Shown piece by piece: positions 17,983-24,652 of a stretch of DNA of 32,032 nucleotides; position 1 is the stretch's first letter, and each line of letters opens with the position of its first letter. The notes under the pieces were generated by a model. That model saw only the letters and a list, made by a program, of their open reading frames with translations, did not search any database and was not told where the DNA came from. The position numbers and the translations under genes were made by a program. This DNA comes from Oscillospiraceae bacterium. GTDB lineage: Bacteria > Bacillota > Clostridia > Oscillospirales > Acutalibacteraceae. Where the stretch lies: NCBI GenBank assembly GCA_015065795.1, contig SVPO01000014.1:1-32032 (forward strand), read 5' to 3'.

Positions 17983-18137
17983 CATGCTTGTGTTCAAAAG
18001 CTTCCGATCGGTGATCATCTGCTCGGCAGTGGTATCGGTATTCTTGCCTTCGGTGCCATAATGCGCCGCAAGTAACAATACTCGTACGAAAATGGAAGCA
18101 GCCCCACTATGTTGCCGCCGGGACTGGTTCTTGGATA
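17983..18137 (+). pseudogene. Decayed duplicate of the znuB 3' end and its terminator
   Basis: 17983-18040 matches 17220-17280 of the permease gene closely (GTGATCATCTGCTCGGCAGT is identical). 18047-18137 matches 17371-17467, including the stop-codon region CGCCGCAAGTAACAATACTC and a damaged copy of the terminator stem. About 90 bases in between are deleted. No start site or long frame remains. The copy is in the same orientation as the original, 0.7 kb downstream. Confidence 0.85.
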
Positions 18138-18353
18138 ATGGAGCTGCGCGTGGGAAAATTGAAGTGCCGGAATTAACCTTGATAATCATGCTCAGAAACA
18201 GGCTGAATACTGATGAATTCAAGCGTGCCACGCTGCGTAGCATCCTTGCTACAGCGCATTTCTTGCGGTTTTTGCCGTTTGCGATATGATGAGATCACAG
18301 GCTGCAAGCCGAGTAAATCATTTCCATAACCAAGGGAGAAAACGGAGGAAAAA

Positions 18354-18950
18354 ATGACATTAGCAGACAAGCTGAGAGAAGCCAGAAAGAACGCCGGACT
18401 TACTCAGAATGAACTGGCTGAGAAATTGTGCGTGTCAAGGCAGGCGATCACAAAATGGGAGACAGGAAAAGGTCTGCCTGATATTGATAACCTCAGAGCG
18501 ATATCCAGGGTACTGAATGTGAGCGTTGATTTTCTGCTGGATGAAGCGGAGGTGCTTGATAAAACAGTAATCAGGGAACAGATCAACCTTGCTGATTACG
18601 AAAAAGAGGGAAAGCTGCGAAACAAAAAAGACGCTGTAGTTTATGCAAAGTACCCTGATTCGGATATCACACCTCTTTTGGCAAAGAAAAAGAGCACGAA
18701 ATGGCAGAAGGTTTTCGGAGAACTCCTGGGGTGGTTTACAGATGCACCCTTCGGCACTGACGAGGTATTCAACCAGATTTCGGATGCCCATAATGCATAC
18801 TATCTGGTAAAGCAGGGAGATGTACAGATATTTGTAACTGTTACGGATGATTTCATTGAATCAAAAGTGATGGCAAAAGAAATCAGCGAAAACAAATTTG
18901 AAATTGGAGAATACACATTTCAGAAAGCTGCATATAAAGACAAAAAATAA
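18354..18950 (+). CDS. XRE-family transcriptional regulator
   Basis: 198 residues. Residues 5-62 form a Cro/C1-type helix-turn-helix (AGLTQNELAEKLCVSRQAIT, then KWETGKGLPDIDNLRAIS). The remaining 130 residues form a soluble domain I do not recognise, with Lys-rich linkers and a beta-like C-terminal part. CGGAGG lies about 7 bases before the ATG. Base use is more AT-rich than in neighbouring genes, which hints at more recent arrival. No clear partner gene is adjacent. The 210 bases upstream, after the znuB remnant, hold nothing else I can support. Confidence 0.88.
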   Translation: MTLADKLREARKNAGLTQNELAEKLCVSRQAITKWETGKGLPDIDNLRAISRVLNVSVDFLLDEAEVLDKTVIREQINLADYEKEGKLRNKKDAVVYAKYPDSDITPLLAKKKSTKWQKVFGELLGWFTDAPFGTDEVFNQISDAHNAYYLVKQGDVQIFVTVTDDFIESKVMAKEISENKFEIGEYTFQKAAYKDKK

Positions 18951-19028
18951 GCAGCGGAAGGAATGTTTCCGCATGCCTGAGCAGTGGGTTCTGGACAGAC
19001 AGGCGGCCTCTGCCTAATGATTAATGAT

Positions 19029-19078
19029 AAAAGCACAGCTTCAGTACGGATGACCCGTGCCATGAGGCTGTGCTTTTT
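19029..19078. terminator. Bidirectional terminator
   Basis: Stem AAAAGCACAGC/GCTGTGCTTTT with a long loop; A and U runs on both sides serve the XRE gene on the left and the bile salt hydrolase gene on the right. Confidence 0.75.
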
Positions 19079-19082
19079 AGCG

Positions 19083-20054
19083 TCAGTTCTGCATCAGAAT
19101 ATCCTGTGCGGTCATCAGCGGATAGCTCACGAGCTCGCTTCCGTCAAGGTTCTCGCGATTCATATCCACGCCGCAGATTCGTCTGTTTCCGTAGGTGGTG
19201 TAGTAATATATCCCCGTACCGGCGCTGAAGCATGAGGAATACACCGTGGTCACGCACCCGTCCTCAAGCCGCACGCAGCCTTTTGTCTGGGATACCGACC
19301 CGAGAATGTGGAAAAACTGCCCCACGCTTTCATCCTCGCCGTCGCCGCATACGGAATTGTGCAGCGAAAACGCGGCGCGCACAAACCTCGACGCCGAGGA
19401 AAGATCCCCCGGCAGACCGATGGCTCCTGCGCCGCGGCTGACGGCGGTCAGCTCAAGGTCTGGGGAAAAGCTGTTGACGGGCGTGCCTGCCGACAGGTGC
19501 ATATAATTATTCATATTCATCAGCTGCATATCAAACGTGGGGTTGTTGGTCATCACTCGTACGGGGTTATCGTAAATAACCAACCCGTTGCTCATCGGCT
19601 CCACAACAATGCACTCCTCGCCGTCGGCGATCATCCAGTGCAGGGGAGTGAGGGGCATATCCTCGCGGAAATCGATATTTACCACGTTTGTACGCTCAAG
19701 CATTGCCCGCGCCTCCGCAACGCTGCCGCACCGGCTCAGTATCCACGGGATCATCTCGAAGGGTGCGATATTGTCCTTGTCATCCGACGCAGACAGATAG
19801 CAGGCGTTACCGGGAAAATTCAGCGAAGCCATGCCCAGCCCCTTCTCGTTGACCGCGTCGTAATACAGCGGATGCCCGTCGATCACCGTAGCCATACCGA
19901 TGTATGCGTAGTGTTCGCTGAGCGCAGGCGAACAACGGAACTCCAGCGGAAATCTTCGGGTAGTAACCGTCACGCTTTCGCTGTAGTGGTACTCAAGATC
20001 AAGGGTGCGCCCGAAATAATGACAGCCTGTCGTCATGGAAACAGCTGTGCACAT
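19083..20054 (-). CDS. bsh: Bile salt hydrolase (choloylglycine hydrolase family)
   Basis: 323-residue Ntn-hydrolase that cleaves taurine or glycine from conjugated bile acids; family length is about 315-330. The nucleophile Cys2 follows the initiator Met directly (MCTAVSM, no propeptide). Also present are Arg16 and Asp19 (FGRTLDLEY), Asn79 in SLNFPG, Asn170 in MTNNPTF and Arg223 in SSASRFVRAAF, the set used by characterised enzymes such as the Clostridium perfringens one. The loop before GLPGD reads SRGAG (206-210), where the C. perfringens enzyme has GQGTG. GAGGTG lies 7 bases before the ATG. No signal peptide, so cytoplasmic. It follows the ABC ATPase gene by 74 bases on the same strand. 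Confidence 0.95.
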   Translation of the reverse strand: MCTAVSMTTGCHYFGRTLDLEYHYSESVTVTTRRFPLEFRCSPALSEHYAYIGMATVIDGHPLYYDAVNEKGLGMASLNFPGNACYLSASDDKDNIAPFEMIPWILSRCGSVAEARAMLERTNVVNIDFREDMPLTPLHWMIADGEECIVVEPMSNGLVIYDNPVRVMTNNPTFDMQLMNMNNYMHLSAGTPVNSFSPDLELTAVSRGAGAIGLPGDLSSASRFVRAAFSLHNSVCGDGEDESVGQFFHILGSVSQTKGCVRLEDGCVTTVYSSCFSAGTGIYYYTTYGNRRICGVDMNRENLDGSELVSYPLMTAQDILMQN

Positions 20055-20076
20055 AATATCACCTCATAAATATCAT

Positions 20077-20118
20077 CTGCCGTCCGACTGAGATTATTAC
20101 TTCTTCATCGGGCGGCAG
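20077..20118 (-). repeat. Inverted repeat between ABC ATPase and bsh genes
   Basis: CTGCCGTCCGA and TCGGGCGGCAG can form an 11-bp stem (one G-U pair) with a 20-base loop. There is no U run after it, so it may be a weak terminator or a processing site between the transporter genes and bsh. Confidence 0.5.
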
Positions 20119-20128
20119 TGCGATTGTT

Positions 20129-20710
20129 TTACTGTTTTTGTTCGACAGGCGCCATTTCCACCACACGCTGAGCCAGCGCGGAGATCTCGTCGTCGTCGTG
20201 GGATACCAGTATGACCGTGCGTCCCTCCAGAGCCTTAGCCATGACCTCCAGTACCTTTCCGGCTGTACCGTCGTCCAGCCCCTGAATGGGCTCGTCAAGA
20301 AGGAAAAGATCTCCTGGATTGGCGAGGGCACGGGCGATAGCCACCCTGCGCCGCATGCCGCCGCTCAGTTCGCAGGGCAGCTTGTGCTGCTCTCCGCCCA
20401 GGCCCAGCCGCTCAAGATAATCCATGGCGGTGTCCGCGTCGGCTCCGGCGACGGTTATGTTGTCTATGGCGCTTTTCCAAGGCAGCAGGCGGTTTTCCTG
20501 AAAGATCATGGAGAGCTTCGGCTGTCCTGCAAGCTCGATGCTGCCGCTGTCAGGCTGCTCAAGCCCTGCAAGCAGACGTATGACCGTTGTCTTTCCGCAT
20601 CCGGAAACGCCCTTCAGGCACACACGTTCGCCCTCGGCAACACTCAGGGAAAAATCACGCAGAACGTCGCGCCCGTCAAAGCTCTTGCATACAGATGTCA
20701 GTTTAATCAT
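20129..20710 (-). CDS. ABC transporter ATPase, nitrate/sulfonate/taurine type
   Basis: 193-residue ATPase, short for its family (usually about 240-260), with little beyond the core. Walker A GVSGCGKT (34-41), Q-loop FQENRLLPW (70-78), signature LSGGMRRRV (115-123), Walker B LLDEPIQGLD (137-146) and the switch His in VSHDDDE are present; Gln replaces the usual Ala/Thr in DEPxxxLD. FQENRLLPW is typical of the SsuB/TauB/ThiZ group. The start overlaps the permease stop by 8 bases (ATGATTAA). It partners the permease encoded upstream and probably the lipoprotein at 22121. Confidence 0.92.
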   Translation of the reverse strand: MIKLTSVCKSFDGRDVLRDFSLSVAEGERVCLKGVSGCGKTTVIRLLAGLEQPDSGSIELAGQPKLSMIFQENRLLPWKSAIDNITVAGADADTAMDYLERLGLGGEQHKLPCELSGGMRRRVAIARALANPGDLFLLDEPIQGLDDGTAGKVLEVMAKALEGRTVILVSHDDDEISALAQRVVEMAPVEQKQ

Positions 20711-21467
20711 ATTTCCTCCTGCGCGTTACGGCGTTGATGAGTGCCACCAGCGCGTTCTCGAGAATCAGGCTGAGAACGATGACCACGGCAGTCCACGCAA
20801 ACAGATCCTCGGTCTCCAGATATATCTTGGACTGGAACAGCCCCTTGCCGATGGAATCACGGGTCACGCATATGACCTCCGCCGCAATGCCGGCCTTCCA
20901 TGCAAGACCGATGCCCGAGGTCAGCGCGCCTGTGAAGTAGGGCATCACCGACGGCAGATAGATGGAACGCAGCTTCTCGCCGCGGCTGAGACGGAATACC
21001 TTTGCCATCTCCAGCAGCGAGCGGTCGGTGTGCGTCGCGCCCGTGTAGATGTTCGTCCAGAAAACCGGCACCACCATCAGCAGAACGGTGAAGGACGGTA
21101 CCGCGCCGGTGGGAATGAGTACCAGCGCAAGGATGATGAACGAAGCCACAGGGGTGGATTTGATAATGGTCATCAGCGGACGGAAAAGCTCACGCAGCAG
21201 CGGGAACGCAGCGGTCGCCGCGCCAAGAGTACAGCCCATCACCATACCGCCAAGGAATCCCAACAGGATGCGCAGCAGGGAAAAAGCCACCGCCGTCCAC
21301 AGCGAAGCCTCGCCGCACATCTCCCACAGTCGCTTCAGCGTGGCGGCAGGACCGGGCAGAAGCACCGTGCTGTCCATAAACATACTTGCCAGCTGCCACA
21401 CCAGCAGCCAGAAAGCGCAGACAGCTATCCACTTGAGCGTGGTAAGCGCGAATTTTCTCACAGACAT
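20703..21467 (-). CDS. ABC transporter permease, nitrate/sulfonate/taurine type
   Basis: 254 residues, about six membrane helices, BPD_transp_1 fold. The N-terminal LLPGPAATLKRLWEM motif is typical of SsuC/TauC-like permeases, as is the cytoplasmic EMAKVFRLSRGEKLRSIYLP loop that contacts the ATPase. ATG 21467 is only 2-3 bases from GGAG; the in-frame GTG at 21461 is 8 bases away and may be the true start. It overlaps the ATPase gene by 8 bases. Confidence 0.92.
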   Translation of the reverse strand: MSVRKFALTTLKWIAVCAFWLLVWQLASMFMDSTVLLPGPAATLKRLWEMCGEASLWTAVAFSLLRILLGFLGGMVMGCTLGAATAAFPLLRELFRPLMTIIKSTPVASFIILALVLIPTGAVPSFTVLLMVVPVFWTNIYTGATHTDRSLLEMAKVFRLSRGEKLRSIYLPSVMPYFTGALTSGIGLAWKAGIAAEVICVTRDSIGKGLFQSKIYLETEDLFAWTAVVIVLSLILENALVALINAVTRRRKYD

Positions 21468-21495
21468 TTCTCCTCATCAGGCAGAATCAATGATT

Positions 21496-21524
21496 ATTAT
21501 ACCGCGCGCGCCGTGAGAATACAA
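21496..21524 (-). promoter_or_regulatory. Promoter of the ABC permease/ATPase operon
   Basis: Minus strand TTGTAT (21519-21524), 17-base spacer, TATAAT (21496-21501), about 28 bases before the start codon. It is divergent from the promoter at 21586. Confidence 0.6.
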
Positions 21525-21585
21525 TACGGAAACAGCTTGCGAGAAAGAGATTGACAAAAAAATAACAAAATTTACGGAAAGGGGC

Positions 21586-21614
21586 TTGACAACCGATGCG
21601 TCGTGATGTACAAT
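21586..21614 (+). promoter_or_regulatory. Promoter of the leader RNA/TM1266-like/lipoprotein unit
   Basis: TTGACA (21586-21591), 17-base spacer, TACAAT (21609-21614). Predicted start near 21621, about 200 bases before the first start codon. Confidence 0.78.
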
Positions 21615-21620
21615 GCAGCC

Positions 21621-21791
21621 AACAAATGAACGTACTGACCGCAAGGGTTCGCCCGAGGGGAAAGGCGCAATATTTTCAGCCGTATATTCAGCGGAAGCTA
21701 TCAGGTTCGGGTTCGCCCCGGCGTGACAGCGGAGCTGTGATGATCTGGTCTGTTTTGTTTGCCATGCCTTTTCCGGGGTATGGCGTTTTTT
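21621..21791 (+). ncRNA. Structured leader RNA with terminator; candidate riboswitch of unknown class
   Basis: About 170 bases of non-coding leader between a good promoter and an intrinsic terminator, upstream of transporter-linked genes. The decamer GGGTTCGCCC, a UUCG-capped stem, occurs twice (21645-21654 and 21709-21718). ACAGC/GCTGT makes a third hairpin (21726-21738). GACC (21637-21640) can close the domain with GGTC (21747-21750). The terminator follows within 11 bases. I compared it from memory with TPP, cobalamin, SAM, FMN, Moco, THF, guanidine and ZTP elements and found no match. A ligand-sensing role is inferred. Confidence 0.55.
21761..21791 (+). terminator. Leader terminator (putative expression platform)
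   Basis: GCCATGCC/GGTATGGC stem (8 bp, one G-U) followed by GTTTTTT. It stands before, not after, the gene starting at 21822, so it is best read as a conditional terminator. Confidence 0.8.
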
Positions 21792-21821
21792 GTTATACGC
21801 AGCAGAAGGGGGAATAATCCA

Positions 21822-22067
21822 ATGGACAAGCGTCTTACCGTCCTCAACATCGTCATCAGCGACCGCGAGGCGGCAGCAAAGGTCAACGAGATACTTCACG
21901 GCTATTCCGAATATGTCATCGGACGCATGGGACTGCCCTACGGCGAACGTGACGTTTCCATCATCTGTGTAGTCCTCGATATGCCCACAGCGGACGCCAG
22001 CGCCCTTTCCGGCAAGCTGGGAATGCTGCAGTCGGTGACCGCCAAAGTGATGACTCCCAAAATCTGA
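21822..22067 (+). CDS. TM1266-like putative iron-only hydrogenase system regulator
   Basis: 81 residues. The sequence MDKRLTVLNIVISDREAAAK, then the middle GYSEYVIGRMGLPYGERDVS, and the end (LGMLQSVTAKVMTPKI) fit the small ACT/NikR-C-like family called putative iron-only hydrogenase system regulator (TM1266 family). These have a ferredoxin-like fold and no DNA-binding domain, and their biochemical role is not settled. AAGGGGG lies about 10 bases before the ATG. It lies directly behind the leader terminator and 53 bases before the lipoprotein gene, so its level is tied to transporter expression. No hydrogenase or maturase gene is in the window. Confidence 0.88.
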   Translation: MDKRLTVLNIVISDREAAAKVNEILHGYSEYVIGRMGLPYGERDVSIICVVLDMPTADASALSGKLGMLQSVTAKVMTPKI

Positions 22068-22120
22068 GCCGTCACAGGAAATCTGTCAATCTTATTATAT
22101 CATATAAAGGAGATATCACC

Positions 22121-23083
22121 ATGAAAAGAATCATCAGTGCAATACTCTGCGCGGCAATGCTCGTCGTTGCTCTCACCGCCTGTGGAGGCGAAAAAGCCGC
22201 CGTCCGTCTGGCCGGCATGACCGGTCCCACCGGAATGGGTCTTGCCAGGCTGCTGGAGGATGACGCAAGCGGCACCGCCGCCAACGACTACGAGTTCACC
22301 CTCGCCGGCTCTGCCGACGTGCTCAATCCCATGATCATCAACGGCGAGCTGGACATCGCCGCTGTGCCTGCCAACCTCGCTTCCGTTCTCTATAACAAGA
22401 CCAACGGCGGCGTCAGAGTTCTCGCCGTCAATACCCTCGGCGTTCTCTACATTGTCAACACCGACGGTACCGTTGCCGAGCTGTCCGATCTCGTGGGCAA
22501 GACCATCTACGCCACCGGACAGGGTGCCGCACCCGAGTACGCTCTGCGCTACGTCCTGACACAGAACGGCATCGATCCCGACGCTGACCTCACCATCGAA
22601 TGGAAGACCGAGCCCACCGAGGTGGTCAGCCTGATGGCGACCGGTGAGGGCACCATCGCCATGCTGCCTCAGCCCTACGTTACCGTTGCCCAGACCAAGG
22701 TGGAGAATGTCACTCCCGTCATCGACATCACCGAGGAATGGAACAACATCGGCGGCGACGGAATGTGCCTGACCGGCGTTGTCATCGCCACTGCTGATTT
22801 TGTTGAGAAGAATCCCGATGCTGTCAAGGCTTTCCTCAAGGAGTACGAGGCTTCCATCAACTATGCCAACGAGAACGTACCCGAAGCCGCTCAGCTCATC
22901 GGCAAGTATGAGATCGTTGCCGCTCCCATGGCTGAGAAGGCTCTGCCTCACTGCAACCTCGCCTACATCGGCGGCGAGGAAATGAAGACCGCCCTCGAGG
23001 GTTACCTCACTGTTCTCTTTGATCAGAATCCTGCTGCCGTAGGCGGCAAGATGCCTGCCGACGACTTCTACTATGTCGGCTGA
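22121..23083 (+). CDS. ABC transporter substrate-binding lipoprotein (NMT1/TauA-like)
   Basis: 320 residues. Lipoprotein signal MKRIISAILCAAMLVVALTAC with the lipobox Cys at 21, so it is probably anchored outside the membrane. The two-lobed fold is suggested by LNPMIINGELDIAAVPANLA, GKTIYATGQGAAPEYALRYV and IATADFVEKNPDAVKAFLKE, typical of the NMT1/SsuA/TauA group that binds sulfonates, thiamin precursors and other small molecules. The ligand cannot be read. AAAGGAGA precedes the ATG. Its permease and ATPase are almost certainly the divergent pair at 20129-21467. A strong terminator follows. Confidence 0.92.
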   Translation: MKRIISAILCAAMLVVALTACGGEKAAVRLAGMTGPTGMGLARLLEDDASGTAANDYEFTLAGSADVLNPMIINGELDIAAVPANLASVLYNKTNGGVRVLAVNTLGVLYIVNTDGTVAELSDLVGKTIYATGQGAAPEYALRYVLTQNGIDPDADLTIEWKTEPTEVVSLMATGEGTIAMLPQPYVTVAQTKVENVTPVIDITEEWNNIGGDGMCLTGVVIATADFVEKNPDAVKAFLKEYEASINYANENVPEAAQLIGKYEIVAAPMAEKALPHCNLAYIGGEEMKTALEGYLTVLFDQNPAAVGGKMPADDFYYVG

Positions 23084-23115
23084 TAACAACTGAAAAGGAT
23101 AGTCCGGATACAGCG

Positions 23116-23152
23116 AAAGGCTGCCGCAGATACCTCGTCTGCGGCAGCCTTT
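23116..23152 (+). terminator. Terminator after the substrate-binding protein
   Basis: Perfect 15-bp stem AAAGGCTGCCGCAGA/TCTGCGGCAGCCTTT with a 7-base loop ending in the U run. Confidence 0.88.
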
Positions 23153-23174
23153 GCATATTTTCTGCAGAAAACAC

Positions 23175-23203
23175 TTGACAGCTAATTTAAATTAGCCTAT
23201 AAT
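23175..23203 (+). promoter_or_regulatory. Promoter of the TetR/flavin reductase operon
   Basis: TTGACA (23175-23180), 17-base spacer, TATAAT (23198-23203), both perfect. The spacer is filled by a palindromic operator. Confidence 0.85.
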
Positions 23204-23223
23204 GAGGCTAATCCTGATTAGCC
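23181..23223 (+). promoter_or_regulatory. Paired TetR-type operators
   Basis: Two palindromes share the half-site GCTAAT/ATTAGC. The first is GCTAATTTAAATTAGC (23181-23196), between the -35 and -10 boxes; the second is GGCTAATCCTGATTAGCC (23206-23223), over the start site. Binding at either would block polymerase. The regulator encoded 40 bases downstream is the obvious ligand (inference). Confidence 0.8.
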
Positions 23224-23263
23224 TATCCGCGAAAGCCGGATATTTCCTTCGGAGGGCAGAAAT

Positions 23264-23887
23264 GTGAATACGAAAAAACGAATACTTGACGCGGCACTGA
23301 CGCTGTTTTCGGAAAAGGGTTATACCAATGTCTTTGTCGCCGAGATAGCCGAGGCGGTGGGCATCAAAGCTCCGTCGCTCTACAAGCACTATAAAAGCAA
23401 GCGCGACATCTTCAACGCCATCCTCGACGAAATGAAAGCAAGTTACGACACCCGGGCGGCAGCCCTTGGCATAAACGGCAGCAACGCCGCTGCCGATGCC
23501 ATGGTGTATTTCGACGTGTCGGAGGATATGCTCGTGGAGATGGGCATGAGCCTGTTCGGGTATTTCCTCCACGACGACTACACGCGAAAGTTCCGCAAGA
23601 TGCTGACCCTTGAGCAGTATCAGGATCCCGAGCTTGCGCAGCTGTTCTCACGGCAGTACATCGACGATTCCCTGAAATACCAGAGCATGATGTTCGATAT
23701 CCTCTGCAGGCAGGGAGTTCTCAGGGGCGGCGATCCATATGTCATGGCGCTGCAGTTTCACGCGCCCATTTATACCCTTCTCACCATGTGCGACCGCGAG
23801 CCGCACCGCGAGCAGGAGCTGACCGCGCTGCTCGAACAGCACATAAGACAATTCAGCAGAATTTACGGTAAGGAGAATGATCAATGA
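23264..23887 (+). CDS. TetR/AcrR-family repressor
   Basis: 207 residues. N-terminal helix-turn-helix (residues 4-50) with ILDAALTLFSEKGYTNVFVA and SLYKHYKSKRDIF, followed by an all-helical ligand domain whose ligand cannot be predicted. The start is GTG, 8 bases after GGAGG. Its stop overlaps the start of the flavin reductase gene by 4 bases (ATGA), so repressor and enzyme are made together and the reductase is the likely regulated target. Two palindromes in the promoter imply autoregulation. Confidence 0.92.
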   Translation: MNTKKRILDAALTLFSEKGYTNVFVAEIAEAVGIKAPSLYKHYKSKRDIFNAILDEMKASYDTRAAALGINGSNAAADAMVYFDVSEDMLVEMGMSLFGYFLHDDYTRKFRKMLTLEQYQDPELAQLFSRQYIDDSLKYQSMMFDILCRQGVLRGGDPYVMALQFHAPIYTLLTMCDREPHREQELTALLEQHIRQFSRIYGKENDQ

Positions 23888-24570
23888 GAATCGCAGTCAT
23901 TCACGGACAGAGCCACAAGGGATCGACTTACAACGTCGCAAAGGAGCTTTGCGATAAGCTTGGCGGAGAGGTCACGGAGTTCTTCCTGCCCAGAGATTTT
24001 GACGGTGTCTGCAGGGGATGCGGAGCCTGCTTCGAAAGCGAGACAAAATGCCCCGACTACGAAAAGCTGCGCCCCATTACCGAAGCCATGGACAGCGCCG
24101 ACGTCATCATATTCACAAGCCCCGTATATGTCATGCACGCGACGGGCTCCATGAAATCCTTCCTTGACCATTACGGCTACCGATTCATGGTTCACCGCCC
24201 CGAGGAAAAGATGTTCAGCAAGCAGGCTGTGTGCATCGCCACCGCAGCCGGTGCCGGCATGAAAAGCACCATCCGGGATATGGCGGACAGTGCCTTCTTC
24301 TGGGGGATTGCAAGGACCCACGAGCTGGGCATCGCCGTGCAGGAAACCCGATGGGAAATGGTCAAGCCGCGCATAAAGAAGCGCATCTCGAAAAAGACGA
24401 AATCCCTCGCGCGCAAAATCAGCAAGAAGGTGGGCAAAGCCAGACCGGGCATCAAAACCAAGGGCTTTTTCAAGATCATGTCCATGATGCAGAAAAACGG
24501 ATTCAATCCACCCGATAAGGCGTACTGGGCGGAAAAGGGATGGACAAAGGGCAAGCGCCCGTGGAAATGA
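23884..24570 (+). CDS. NAD(P)H-dependent FMN reductase/iron-sulfur flavoprotein-like oxidoreductase
   Basis: 228 residues with a flavodoxin-like fold. The N-terminal IAVIHGQSHKGSTYNVAKEL is the FMN phosphate-binding region, and FTSPVYVMHATGSMKSFLDH contains the second flavin contact. A Cys cluster CRGCGACFESETKC (residues 43-56) resembles that of iron-sulfur flavoproteins. The last 70 residues are very Lys/Arg-rich, a feature of this clostridial subgroup. It is translationally coupled to a TetR regulator, a common layout for quinone, nitro-compound or redox-stress reductases. Substrate unknown. Confidence 0.88.
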   Translation: MRIAVIHGQSHKGSTYNVAKELCDKLGGEVTEFFLPRDFDGVCRGCGACFESETKCPDYEKLRPITEAMDSADVIIFTSPVYVMHATGSMKSFLDHYGYRFMVHRPEEKMFSKQAVCIATAAGAGMKSTIRDMADSAFFWGIARTHELGIAVQETRWEMVKPRIKKRISKKTKSLARKISKKVGKARPGIKTKGFFKIMSMMQKNGFNPPDKAYWAEKGWTKGKRPWK

Positions 24571-24601
24571 TCTGCTCCCTGACTACGCGAAATATACGGA
24601 A

Positions 24602-24636
24602 AAAGGCTGCCGCGGAAATGCTCCGCAGCAGCCTTT
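24602..24636. terminator. Bidirectional terminator
   Basis: Stem AAAGGCTGC/GCAGCCTTT with internal GCGGA/TCCGC pairing, between the converging flavin reductase and YfhO-like genes. It shares AAAGGCTGC with the terminator at 23116. Confidence 0.78.
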
Positions 24637-24652
24637 GCTGTTGTTATTTGCA

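Noticed and set aside
21621..21791. TPP or cobalamin riboswitch
   Set aside because: The invariant TPP elements (CTGAGA and the ACCTGATCTGG-type core) and the B12 box are absent, although GATCTGG occurs at 21742-21748.
22100..23089. 329-codon minus-strand frame opposite the substrate-binding lipoprotein
   Set aside because: The plus-strand frame has a lipobox, ribosome site and family motifs; the reverse frame has none.
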